Source of the DNA: Rotaria sp. Silwood1
Taxonomy: Eukaryota; Rotifera; Eurotatoria; Philodinida; Philodinidae
Reading direction: 5' to 3'
Length of the DNA stretch: 64,000 nucleotides
Assembly: GCA_905250075.1 (NCBI GenBank)
Contig: CAJNOP010000294.1
Span: 35,836-99,835 of the forward strand
Positions 1 to 10,575 of this stretch are shown piece by piece. Each line of letters begins with the position of its first letter. The stretch's first letter is position 1. The notes beneath the pieces are model-generated. The model was given only the letters and a program-made list of their open reading frames with translations, was not told the DNA's origin and searched no databases. The position numbers were made by a program, and so were the translations under genes.

Positions 1-81
1 TCAAGGAACGATAACTTCTTGTATATAATTAAAAACCTCAAATGCATCATAAAACACTGTAAGTAGATTCTGTATAGGCAA

Positions 82-162
82 GGTACGGGTGTAAAGTGTG
101 GGTGCGTGTGGGTTTGAGTGTGGATGCGAGGCTTCGTTTCAATCACACCCACACCTATACCC
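82..162. repeat. Strand-switching telomere-like tract (G-rich then C-rich)
   Basis: A GTGTGGGT-type G-rich stretch (82-130) is followed after about 10 bases by a complementary CACACCCACACC stretch (141-162). The arms could pair as an imperfect hairpin. The units resemble TGTGGG, the bdelloid telomere hexamer as I remember it. Confidence 0.6.
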
Positions 163-286
163 AAAATGCGTACTCGAATGCTTATTGTGTGGCAATGATG
201 CAACAGGTAGCTGTCAAGGTTGCGGAAAAGATGTGTGTAACACATGTTTCTATGCATATTATCGGCGTGGACAATGTTCATCGTAA
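98..286 (+). CDS. 3' exon of a putative small zinc-binding protein (5' part not identified)
   Basis: The reading frame ends in a cysteine-rich segment (about 170-283) with paired cysteines ECLLCG, SCQGCG and DVCNTC, followed by a short basic tail YYRRGQCSS and a TAA. This spacing is that of a small treble-clef or B-box/HIT-like zinc site. No in-frame ATG exists: an in-frame TAA lies at 92-94 and the frame then runs through a GT/AC-rich tract (98-162), so this can only be a spliced 3' exon whose acceptor I cannot place, or a remnant. Function unknown. The regular cysteine spacing supports real coding descent, while the missing start and the repeat-like upstream codons argue for caution. Confidence 0.35.
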   Translation: MGACGFECGCEASFQSHPHLYPKCVLECLLCGNDATGSCQGCGKDVCNTCFYAYYRRGQCSS

Positions 287-1407
287 AGTTATATGACCAC
301 CTTTTTTTAAACATAAAGAATTTCCGTTTAGTTATTGAAAGATATTTGTATTGAAAATATGGCCATAATTCCTTCAAGTTTAAGTTGAAACCTGACCGTC
401 ATACTACTGAAACTAGTTCAGTCTGGTAGACAGCGAAACTTCATCGAATATAGATGTAGGAACAGAGATACCTACACCCACAGCCGCACCTACACCTAAA
501 CTTGATTATTTTTAATTCTAATGAAATGATGAAGATACAACGATCGTTTTGATTTTATTTCTTAGTTTGATTTTCCCAAGGAAATTGTATCCTCATATTT
601 ACATCATGTCAGTTTGATTGCTGTTTTTTTCTTAGAGTGTGTGTTGCAATAACTCTTATCATTCTTCTTGTTATCTTTATGTCAATAGTCTTTCCCATTC
701 TCTTTCTTTTGCAGGACATATGACATATATTCTTTTTATTTTGCATGATCCTAAGGGTTTGCATTTGTTGAATTATTCGCAGTTGTATGAATGAACGTAT
801 GGATCGACTGTAGTGAAAAGTGGGTGTACGTGTGAATGTGAGTGTGACTTCATTGAAGGACGAGCACCCACACGCATGCCTATATCTACACAATCATATC
901 CACACCCATCCCGTGCACAGTGAACTCGTTTGATACAATAACTAGAAAAATACTCTATTGATCTTATTATTTTGTCTCAAGCTTGGCTGTTGTGTCGAGT
1001 AAATCTACTTTTATATTTGAATATAGATTGATGAGACAAACTTTATCGAAAGTGTGATCTCGTTACAATAAGACAAATGTTATTTTGCATTGTTTCTAAA
1101 CGAACACGAGCAAGAACGAAATAACCAAAAAGCTTGCATGTGAATATTGACAGATGACGATAATAATTCGATTATTGGTGGCATGCGCGTAAAAAAATCT
1201 AAACAGAAAAATTTATCAATTTTTTTTCTCGTTATCAATAGTCCGTCATTGAAAATCACTAAGTATCTGAAGATGGTAGCACCATTGCATCTAATTAGAC
1301 TTGTGTAAGGTCAATCAAAAGAAAATAAATTCTTTATTTCGTTTTCATATAAACGCTTGCAATAATAGGAACATATATGATTAGCGAATTATTGCTTGAT
1401 GATTTTT
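287..1407. other. Intergenic, no gene recognised
   Basis: AT-rich sequence. It holds a C-rich CACCCACA-type tract at about 466-500 and a strand-switching tract at 821-908 (listed separately). A TTTATT at 1333-1338 fits a minus-strand AATAAA poly(A) signal for the gene that starts at 1650. Nothing else is supported. Confidence 0.5.
821..908. repeat. Second strand-switching telomere-like tract
   Basis: GTGGGTGTACGTGTGAATGT (from about 821) faces CACCCACACGC and CCACACCCATCCC (864-908) after a short spacer. The arrangement is the same G-strand-then-C-strand one as at 82-162 but more degenerate. Confidence 0.5.
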
Positions 1408-1650
1408 TTACGGTACGCCTCCAGCATTGATGTTCTTGACATTGAAAGGACGATTGAAATTTGTCCACATAATCGGGCAGCAACGCAAAATATTCAGTTG
1501 ACAATAAGTGTCTGCTGGACAACCTTCACCATTCGATTTGCATCGTGCGTGGGTTAATGGATTATGTCCATTGCTACATTTTTCGCTTGTTGATTGACCA
1601 TTGATCAAGTTTAACAGAAGGATAAATAGTAAAGCGTGTAGAATCGACAT
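1408..1650 (-). CDS. Small secreted cysteine-rich protein, lustrin-type
   Basis: This is an 80-residue single-exon frame. Residues 1-18 form a clear signal peptide (MSILHALLFILLLNLINGQS). The mature part holds a compact six-cysteine module with the order C-x(4)-G-x-P, C, GCP-x(3)-YC, RCCP. It resembles the lustrin cysteine-rich/WAP-like repeats of secreted invertebrate matrix and protease-inhibitor proteins. The first ATG opens directly into the signal peptide, which fixes the start, and a minus-strand AATAAA lies about 70 bases past the stop. Extracellular location is well supported. Inhibitor or matrix function is inference from the fold, and a venom-like or mucus role cannot be told apart. 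Confidence 0.65.
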   Translation of the reverse strand: MSILHALLFILLLNLINGQSTSEKCSNGHNPLTHARCKSNGEGCPADTYCQLNILRCCPIMWTNFNRPFNVKNINAGGVP

Positions 1651-2103
1651 ATTTTTTTCTTCCCAAATGAATAACAGCGAAAGAGGCTTTTTTCACTATT
1701 CCTATCACATTAAAAGGGATCTATATCTTTTTAATCAAACGCAGTGGTGTATTAATCACTCATTCACAGTATAATCTATGTTCTACTTTTTTTTCTTTCG
1801 AAAAAGCTATCATTCAGATCATCGTGTAGTACATCTTGCACGATGTCTTTTAATGACTATTCTCAGCATGATAAGCTCAACTAGGGTGTGGCTATGGAAG
1901 TCGACCTTCTCTGCACTCACATCACACGCACATGCACTCACATCCATACTCTTTATTCTAATATCCTACTATTTGTACGTTCTGTGTATGATGAAACTAT
2001 TGAAGTTGTCAAGACGCCAAATAAAGCAAATGTCTTAATATTAAGGATATTCACTCGATCAGAGTCCGTTACACATAGTTCGTTCGTAAACAATAAGAGT
2101 CAA
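1651..2103. other. Intergenic, no gene recognised
   Basis: About 450 bases separating two minus-strand genes. It contains a CACTCACATC-type tract at about 1913-1950 that is a weak relative of the telomere-like repeats. No coding signal. Confidence 0.45.
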
Positions 2104-2552
2104 TTAAAATTCGTCGTTTAAAGCTGATAATGTTATAGTAATAAGACCACTTTCGAAATGTTGTTTCATTGATTGATAATCAAACACTATGTCGCCGTCT
2201 AACTTTCCAACAGGAATTTCAAATTCAAGATTTCCTGTACATGAAGTATTAATATAGTCTTTTAATGCTAGATCTTGTAGCTTTTCAATTTGTAATATTA
2301 TTGACGCTTTACGAGAACGAACTGTGAAGGTTGGTGAACATGATGGATATTCGATTTTAATAACAATAACTCCATTTGTATTGACGGTCGATACTTGCTT
2401 GTCAGATATGAATTGAGACAAATAATCAGCATGAATAGACGCCTCCAGACTCCTACAGGATAAGGGTGGTAAAAAATAGCTAGAGTGGAATGCGAGAATT
2501 GTTCATATATCTGACATTTTTTGGCAAGCAACTTTGAAGATATTGTTGCCAT
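2104..2552 (-). CDS. Small protein, possibly Hsp20/alpha-crystallin-like (two-exon model)
   Basis: The preferred model joins exon 1 (2552-2533, beginning MATISS) to exon 2 (2479-2104) across a 53-base intron with GTTGCT donor and CTCTAG acceptor, giving 131 residues. The C-terminal half is beta-rich: FEIPVGKLDGDI followed by GLITITLSAL resembles the last strands of an alpha-crystallin domain, where a proline-containing segment precedes G-[VL]-[IL]-T-[IV]. No C-terminal I-x-I motif is seen, so the family call is tentative. An alternative unspliced frame from ATG 2577 meets a TGA at 2503-2505 and would be a pseudogene. I prefer the spliced form because it keeps the frame open and its phases agree. 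Confidence 0.45.
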
Positions 2553-2577
2553 CTATCTGGTTTAAAAGATTATCCAT

Positions 2578-3763
2578 GTAGTCGCTATGGAAATAATGGA
2601 TGCACTTGCATGATAATGTAACAGAAACAGAAAAGAATAAGAAAAATTTCATTCGAATTCGCTTTATTCGATTCAGTTTCGGTCTCTGGAATGCAACCTA
2701 TCTCACTGATTTCAATGCATTTTGTTTGAAAATAACGAACTACAATGGATTATACGTGAAATAATGCATTATAATTTATAAAATAGATTGCAGTGTCAAG
2801 CAATCGAGCTATTATTTAGCTATATGAGTACTACGAAGACCAAGCTGAAATTGGTAGGATTTTTTCCTTATCTACATCGGCCTAAACCGCCAGATCAGAT
2901 CGGTTATTATATTAGTATGAATTATTCTTCTTTTTGACCGTATAAAAGTCATATAAATCCGTGGATTAGTCATATCTTCTTTCTAATCACTATAGTAATG
3001 GTATACTAGCAATGCTTCAAGACTAAAGTGCATATTACTATTTACTTTTCCTATGCTTTCTCTTCTTGGCATCTATTGGTGAACAGAAGACATGATGGGA
3101 CTACAAGTTCTATAACAATTTTGTGCTTTGCTTGGCCAGTCTTTATATATTTGCACATTTTACTTTGCACAAAATACGAAAAAGGATCCGAAAACTGTAT
3201 TATGATAGGATATAGGATACAAAAAAGTCTTACCCTGCAAGACTCTGATGACAATGAATGATAACATAAACGTATGTAAAATCAATGACAAATTTATGTT
3301 TATTTTGTTAAAAAAAATTACTATTTCAGTCATAAAATTGGCATGTTTTTGATGTGAACCTACGGTTCCAAAATAAATCTTACCCAATGCAAAGCATATC
3401 ATCCAATCAGTTATGTTTTTCTTTTCTATTTTCATTACCAATCATTTTCATGATGAATAGAAAGAAGTCAATAATGCTGAATACTTACAAGAGTTTCATA
3501 ATTAGTCACTATTGCTTATACATGGTTAAAGAATAGAACAGAAAGAAAAAAATAAATGTTAGACTACGTACGACGAAAACGAATCTAAAAATGCAATTTT
3601 TTCAAGCCTCTGTCATAAAAGAAAAATAATATTTGATGCTGAAGAATTAAAAAAAGTTGCACGACACATTCTTCTCTTTAAACAAGAGCTTGCCCACGCA
3701 ACAACAACAACAGGAGGTAAGCATAAACGATCGGTGAATACAATTAAATCAAACGTTCAGAAG
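2578..3763. other. Intergenic, promoter side of the 3764 gene
   Basis: AT-rich sequence with short open frames on both strands but no recognisable domain or convincing splice pair. A CAACAACAACAACAGG stretch (3698-3713) precedes the next gene and may be 5' UTR. No TATA box was assigned. Confidence 0.4.
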
Positions 3764-5951
3764 ATGGATGAACCATCGAGAAATGATAGCATCGAACGAA
3801 GATTCGATTCTGGAATTGCTATAAATGAATCACAATGTCAACACGAAGTTGAAACATCGTTGTTTGACCAGTGTCAAACGAATTCTCTATCTGCAGAAGT
3901 TTTTTCTTCTGCTACACTCAGTACTGAAAATCTCATCCCGATTATTGATCACTATAACAACACGTCTATTTATCAAACTCAAAACAATTGTAAAACTTGT
4001 CGACGATATTGGATCGAAATAACAGGCTGCTCCTTGGCCATTGTTGTCATTATAATGGTGACCATTGCTGGAATATTATTAGCAAAAAATTCTCCTACAG
4101 GATTGAACGTCGGGTGCAGCAGTCCATCCGGATCGGGTATGTACATTATTTGAATGAAACTGATCAGTGCAGATGATTTCAAAGATAGTTCTTTCAGTAT
4201 TTTACAATTAAATTGAATAAAAAGACTTGATTCTAAGAGAATAAATGAGCACACATCGCATATTAAAATAGACTAGACACGTACAGTGCGAGTATTTTTT
4301 GGTCTTGTAAAAATAATCTAAAGCTATTTTGAAAACGTTCAAAATTTTTTTTTATAAAACCTAAAATATTGAAAATATCTGTTTAGTCAATTTAAGGAGG
4401 TTACTATATGAGCACATGAGAGAAAACTCGAAATTTTTAGTGCCAAAATTTCATCTCTTTTAAAAATGATCATTTTGTTCGAGCCAAATCTTTTTGCAGG
4501 CTGACCTTAGTCTCGTACATTTCGAATAAAGGTTGTCACCCACCAATCAGAAGTATGTCTATTTTTCTGGCATAACAACCGATCAGACTGAAGTTTTCAG
4601 GAGATGTATTAATAGGTTTTAATAGTTCAATGTTTCTCAAATTTATCTTTCAAATATAATGATAGGGGTTCAAGATTGATGTAGAGATATATACAAACCT
4701 TTCTGCTGCTACCGCGCAGTGTAAAATTTTTTCCAAAAGTCGGCAAAGTTTGAAATGGATTCTTTGAACAAAAAACGTTTCTTTTTCTTACAAATGAAAT
4801 CAAAAAAAAACAGATAAACTCAACGATGCTAACTTCTAGAGCACAATTTGCTCTTCGATTGAAAATAGTCCTAAGCTTATTTGAATGTAAAATGGCCATG
4901 CTACGTAGGAGGTCCAAGTATAACCTATTTCGAAAAAAACACTCAAACCAGACTTTACTTTTAACATTGGTATTTTTATCGTGTATAGATCTGTTTTCGA
5001 GAGATCACTTGAAAGTGATGCATAGAGCACAGATTTTCTTAAATATATGAATACTGGTCATAAAGGTAGAAACTTATTAATATGATCAACAGGCTTGAAT
5101 AACTGAAATTTACTAAATTTATGTCAGGCTGTGAAGTTTTCTAAACCATCTTTACAGAAATAAAAAGCAAAATTTATCGTAGACATCAAAAGATAATAGC
5201 TCACTGTTGAATAAAAATATAGAATATTTGGCTAGATTTAAAGTTTGACAATTCCAAAACTTTGAAGCAAAAATAAAACTCTCTGATTGGTGGTAGGGAC
5301 GCCTTACGCATAGCCATCGCATAATCGATTCATCTCTTTTTTGAAATACAAAAGAGTTTCCTAGAACAGCACAATTAGTGACAATTTGACGACTTCTTTT
5401 TTACAGGAGAATCGTGTTCTACAAAAAATAAGAAAACTATTCAATTGATTAGAATTCAGAAAATGATAGGTGGGAAATATTTAAATTTCAAAGACAGATA
5501 TACGGGTCAATCAAACAGAGATATCATTACATTCACGTTTGCTGAAGGTAATAGATGGAGTCTTGATAATGTGTCGATTTATGATATAACAGACAATACC
5601 GAATTGATTCAAGATGGAGATTTTGAAAGCGGCACACTTACTGCATACTGCTCATGTGGTGGAGGCTTGTCAAACGCTCAAATCACCTTTTCAGATACAT
5701 ATTCAGGTCGCTATGCATGCGAAGCTGATGCTTTATTCTCAACGATAACTTTGTCCCAAGTAATCAATACAACTCAAGGGCATAATTACAGTGTGAGTTT
5801 CTGGCTGAAAACTAACTTTGGATACCAAGGTCATGTCTCTGTGTATATAAGTGCAGCATACAATATCCACAAACCATCAAAACCATTCATGCTAACAACA
5901 TTACTTTTTATTTGCCTTGTTTTGTATCCTATGAAATATATTCCAGATTGA
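3764..5951 (+). CDS. Single-pass membrane protein with galactose-binding/CBM-like ectodomain
   Basis: Two exons, 3764-4136 and 5407-5951, are joined in phase 1 across a 1270-base intron (donor GTATGT, acceptor TTTTTTACAG), giving 305 residues. ATG 3764 (MDEPSRN) is the first in-frame ATG. Residues 1-85 are polar and probably cytosolic. Residues about 87-108 (GCSLAIVVIIMVTIAGILL) form a membrane anchor with type II orientation. The extracellular part includes WSLDNVSIYD, LIQDGDFESGT, and FWLKTNFGYQGHVSVYIS near the end, the pattern of carbohydrate-binding/galactose-binding jelly-roll domains. The last 30 residues are hydrophobic (FMLTTLLFICLVLY) and could be a second membrane segment. AATAAA at 6018-6023 supports the 3' end. 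Ligand unknown; a sugar-binding surface receptor is inference. Confidence 0.7.
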
Positions 5952-7358
5952 ATAGTATTTGAAGAATACAATTGGGAATTCAATATTGTATTAATCAATT
6001 GTGAACTTGTTTGAATGAATAAAGAGTTTTACTTGAAAACAAATAATTATGTAGAATTAATGTCAACATAGAATCGAATATTCGATTACTGATACAGGAA
6101 AAACATTTCAGCGCAATACTCTACCTAATTGAAAAATACAGATACGATAGAGCCTCTTCAATTTTCAAACAGCTTCTCTTGATAACGATCAAAATTTGTA
6201 GCAACAGTTCATGAACCAAACTGAAGAAAGTCAGTTTTTTTGCTATAGTTATACTTTGATGCTTATTAAAAATCGCGTTTCGCGAATGAAACAAAATTTT
6301 TGGACAATTTAAAAACTTGAACTTTCGCCGTTTCAAAGAACCGTCAAAATTTCTTTAATCGAAGTTAAATAACTTATTTGCTCCAGAAAAATTTTTGCTG
6401 CAAGATATTGTATTGCAAAATACATAACAATCTCATGAACATTGATGATTATATTTGTCTTATAATGTTTAAATTTCATAAATTTTTCCTGACTTCTAAT
6501 ACTTCTAGGTAGAAAAATATCGTTCAGAAATGCTCTAGCAAACGATGAGATTGTAGAAGTTACTACTATTCGACAACAGAAATTCTATTATTAAATTTCA
6601 GCAATTTCTGAAATTCGCCTCTTATAAGTAAGACATCTCTGGAATTTATATTATTTATTAATGCAAACATAATTAGTTGTGCCTAAGAGAAAAATTTGCG
6701 GAAATCTGAAAAAGTATGTTTTACAAATTTCATGTTTTTTCCCGAAAAGAGTTGTTAAACTGATATTTGAACCGAAAATCTACGACAAGTGTGAAATTCC
6801 ACATGCAGAACGTTCTCAAGTTAGTTTTTTCTTTGGACCATTTTAGATCGAGAACGAGATATATTTTCAAATACGAGTTTAAGTTATACGAGTATTTTAG
6901 GAATTTATTCCTTATATTAATTAAATTTTTTTTTGAGATTCAGATTCAAGTAAAAATAGCTCAATATAAATACTCTCATGAAAGCTTCTTATGAACGTAG
7001 AAAAAATGAATCGCCTAATAATGAATGCAACATAATCATGACTTCAAATTATCTTAATAATGAATTCTATTTCGTGTTCATCTTGTATCACACAAAAGAC
7101 GCTATAATTTTGGTAATTACATGTAACAAAAATCTAACTGTACTTTTCCGAAAGAAAAGTGGCTCATGATTTTTCTAGAAACTTTTCGATCAATGATTAT
7201 AACATTACAGAACTCTTTATGCTTTTAATTTTGTACAGTATACTATATATCTGTATGAACATGCTCCCTAATAAAAGTTAAGTTAATATAGTTAGTTCTT
7301 TTTACAATTGTTTGTTGCATAAAAAAAAACCATTAAATCATCAGCATTCGAATATATA
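5952..7358. other. Intergenic, convergent 3' ends
   Basis: This lies between the plus-strand gene ending at 5951 and the minus-strand gene ending at 7359. It has a plus-strand AATAAA at 6018-6023. AT-rich, with no further gene seen. Confidence 0.45.
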
Positions 7359-9407
7359 CTACTGAAGTGTCGTAAAATTAGACCATACATGAACAGAATT
7401 TTTATATTGTAATTTGCAGCCGATAATGCAGATATAGATCATTGGCCAAAAACATAATATGAATGCGCATACGTAAATCAATAATTCAACAATGCGTACA
7501 CTTTTGTCACAATAGGCACCTTCCGATTCATTAGAAGAAATGTGTGAGATAAAAGATGAACCACTAGTCTACAATGTAAAAAAAAACACAGTTGTTTTTG
7601 AAATAAATTAAATGCAATAAACTCAACTAAGAACAACGCATGCATTGCAAATATTGCCGAAAGAAACGATATCACCACAAGAGCCAAACAATATATAGCA
7701 CCACTTCGATGTTGATAATATGTGACACGTGCGATAGTCTATTTAATATTTACAAAAGAGTTGTCCTATTACGAAGAGTATCAAATATTCATAAGACTTG
7801 AAGATTTTCACATAAAAATGGATAGACTCGTTTTTTCTTTGTTCGAAATAAAAAACATATGCTCTGATGTTATTCATGCTAAACAAAATTCATCTTAGAA
7901 TTGATAATTACATAGAATTATTGAATCATTAGTTTTTTTTGTGAAAAGTAGATGTTAATATTTGTTGATAAATTAAACTCGATATAAACTCTAAGTGAAT
8001 TAAGTGATATGTGAATAATATTTCAACATCTATAACTTCATGTAATTTTCTTTCAAATCATCGACTGAAAGCTATCAATCATATGATATTTTTTGAGTTC
8101 AATAAATACCAAAAAAAGGAAATATTGCTTTTTAAGTAACAAACAAAAACCAATAATTCAAACAGTTTTTCAACAAATCGAATAGATCATCTCCATAATT
8201 AATCTAAAGCAATAATTGCCTGAGAGGATTGAATATGCTGATTATTGAGTCAATCAAAGCAAACAATTTCATTAATTAATATCTATTTAAAAAAAAAGAC
8301 ATCTAGATAACGATTAAATAACTTTTGATAGGAACAAGATAGAGAGGTGCAGTGGAGATGAAGACATCGATTTGTATATTAGTGATTTCGACGAGAAGAT
8401 TTTTTTTAGAATCTCTAATTGAACTTTGTTGAAAGTCAATGCAATTTACTTTAATGGGTCACTACGATGAACTTTTAATAATCATACGTTGATTAAAATT
8501 AACAATGGAAGATCTGAAAAACTCTGTAAGATCCAGATTTTTATTTTTAATATATGTGGAACTCTAAGCGTATGTTTTGACAAATTTTATGGAAAAAAAA
8601 ACCGAAATTTTTGCTTTCTAAGTCTCAATAGAAAATATACGATTCGATCTATCTTCATCTCCTTGAAATAGTCAAAATCGTAGGTATCTATCTCATTCCT
8701 ATTCAAAGTTATCAAACGAAAACAGAGGCCTATATGTTTTCTGTTTGACATAGATTTTAGATCAAAAGAAGTTTTTGTAACTAATACTTTCAATCGAAGG
8801 AAAGAAATGAAAATTATTATTGAGACCGAAAATGTTTTTTCTTTCTTTAAATATTTTTGTCATGTCAAGGGAATATAATGCACTGTTAGGCAATGAATAA
8901 GTTTTATACTATAGTTCAGATAGATATAGATCACTTACTGTGTTTTGTGTCAATTAATTTAGATTTAGGAGAAAACAATCAACATGATTATCTAGCTAGA
9001 TAACTGGCAAGATTAACTAACCGATAGAAACTACGTAGTATCAAGTTTTGATAATCAGAGCAACTAAAACTAAAGATAAGAGTACGTACAATTGGAATCA
9101 TAATTCCACATATGATAATATCCAAAACGCCAAAAGTGGTGATTACTTTTGGTAAACCTGGAGTAGCAGGACATGAATCCTTTTTGAAATGACCAAATAT
9201 AATTGTCAGAGCACCTATAGCCATCATTAACAAAAGAATCATTGTTATAGCTAATGCGCGATAGAATGATCTAATATGCGCCGCAACAGCCGCAGTTCCC
9301 GAAGTAGTGAGTCGTCCTTCATAATTTTGTTGATTGAGTAATGTGGCTATACTAGGAGCTTGTTCCGGCCCCAATATCATTGAAAAAGGTATTTGTACTT
9401 CACTCAT
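7359..9407 (-). CDS. Four-TM membrane protein A (TMEM272-like paralog)
   Basis: Three exons, 9407-9090, 7738-7628 and 7568-7359, are joined in phase 0 (212 residues). The introns are 1351 bases (donor GTACGT) and 59 bases (donor GTTGAG, acceptor CATTGTAG). Residues 1-45 are cytosolic and end in AAVAAHIRSFYR. Four hydrophobic segments follow: ITMILLLMMAIGALTIIF, TTFGVLDIIICGIMIPI, GAIYCLALVVISFLSAIFAM, and LLIYVCAFILCFWPMIYICI near the C-terminus. The loop between TM1 and TM2 carries DSCPATPGLPK, close to the CP-x-x-P-x-[IL]P motif of TMEM272-like tetraspans. It shares exon borders and motifs with the gene at 10576-12763, so the two arose by tandem duplication. Function unknown. Confidence 0.75.
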
Positions 9408-10575
9408 CTATAAAAGAAGTTCATGCTAAAAACAATATTTTGTACATATAACATTCAATACCTTGTAGTAAATGACACTAGTAAACTCTGTATTTTAAAA
9501 GGAGTATGTTCGGCAAGGAAGAACTGTTTCAAAGAAGCAGACCAAGAAACATCGAATTCCTGAGTATCATGCTTATTCACTCATTATTTGAATCTCGTTT
9601 TAACTAACATGATTTTTCATTATGCAATTCAAAAACAGAAAAGAACAGTGACAATGTAAAATTGTTTCTTCCTTCTTCAGACAGATCAATGTGTTAAAAT
9701 CATGCATAGCAACAGTACTGCTTGAAAGTAAAAAACAACAGTACGGAATAAGAAAAAGATTTTTTTTTCGTTTCTGCAACAATTGATTACAGCTAGGTAA
9801 TATCTCAATGAATGTTTACAAAAGCGATGAGAGAAGAGAAAAAGAAAAATCCATCGAACATGATGTCATTGAGGGAAGAGAAGAACGATGTAGGAGTCAG
9901 ACTTGTTTTCTTTCGAAAAATATTCCTTTCTGTACAGATACAAATGCACCAAATTTGAGAGACAGTAGCAAATATGGACTTATCACTCTTGATGCATAAT
10001 TCGATCGTCCGCTTAAGTGATTTAATCTTTGGCAAGATAATTTTTGTTGGTTTAAAATTAAACTCATAAATTGAACTTAAAATCATTTAAGAAATCGATG
10101 AATTCAATCATGATGCATCGTGTTATTTTATTGATAAGTGCTAAAAATCGATATATGATTGAGAAAGAAATTTAATTTTTTTTGTTTTAGATTTCTTGTT
10201 GATGATAAATTTATTACGCCTTAATGTCGATTTCGATTGAGCGGCAAATTTAGAGGCAAACATTGAGGAACGGTTGCCGCTACTTGTTGAAAAAATTTTT
10301 CTTTTTTTTTGTCAGTAAAAAACGTCCAAAAATAAGTTTATACAATCTCTAATGAACTTCAAAACACGTTTCGTGATCATAATTGTCCTTCACCTCTTGC
10401 CCGAAGCCTTAAATCTGCTACTGTTTCGATCTATCCAGATATTCTTTTATGAATCATACGATCGATCAATGCATGCTAGTTTTTAATTCCTAAATGATAT
10501 TAAAGCATAAGAAAAAAAATTGAACGATTTATTTTTAAAAAAAATCAGCAGAATTCAAATGTTTTTTTTTTTCTT
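9408..10575. other. Intergenic between the two four-TM paralogs
   Basis: About 1.2 kb of AT-rich spacer. TTTATT at 10528-10533 is the probable minus-strand AATAAA signal for the upstream paralog. No coding signal was found. Confidence 0.45.

Noticed and set aside
2503..2577. In-frame TGA in a longer start of the 2104 gene
   Set aside because: A 53-base phase-matched intron gives an open two-exon model, so a pseudogene is not needed.
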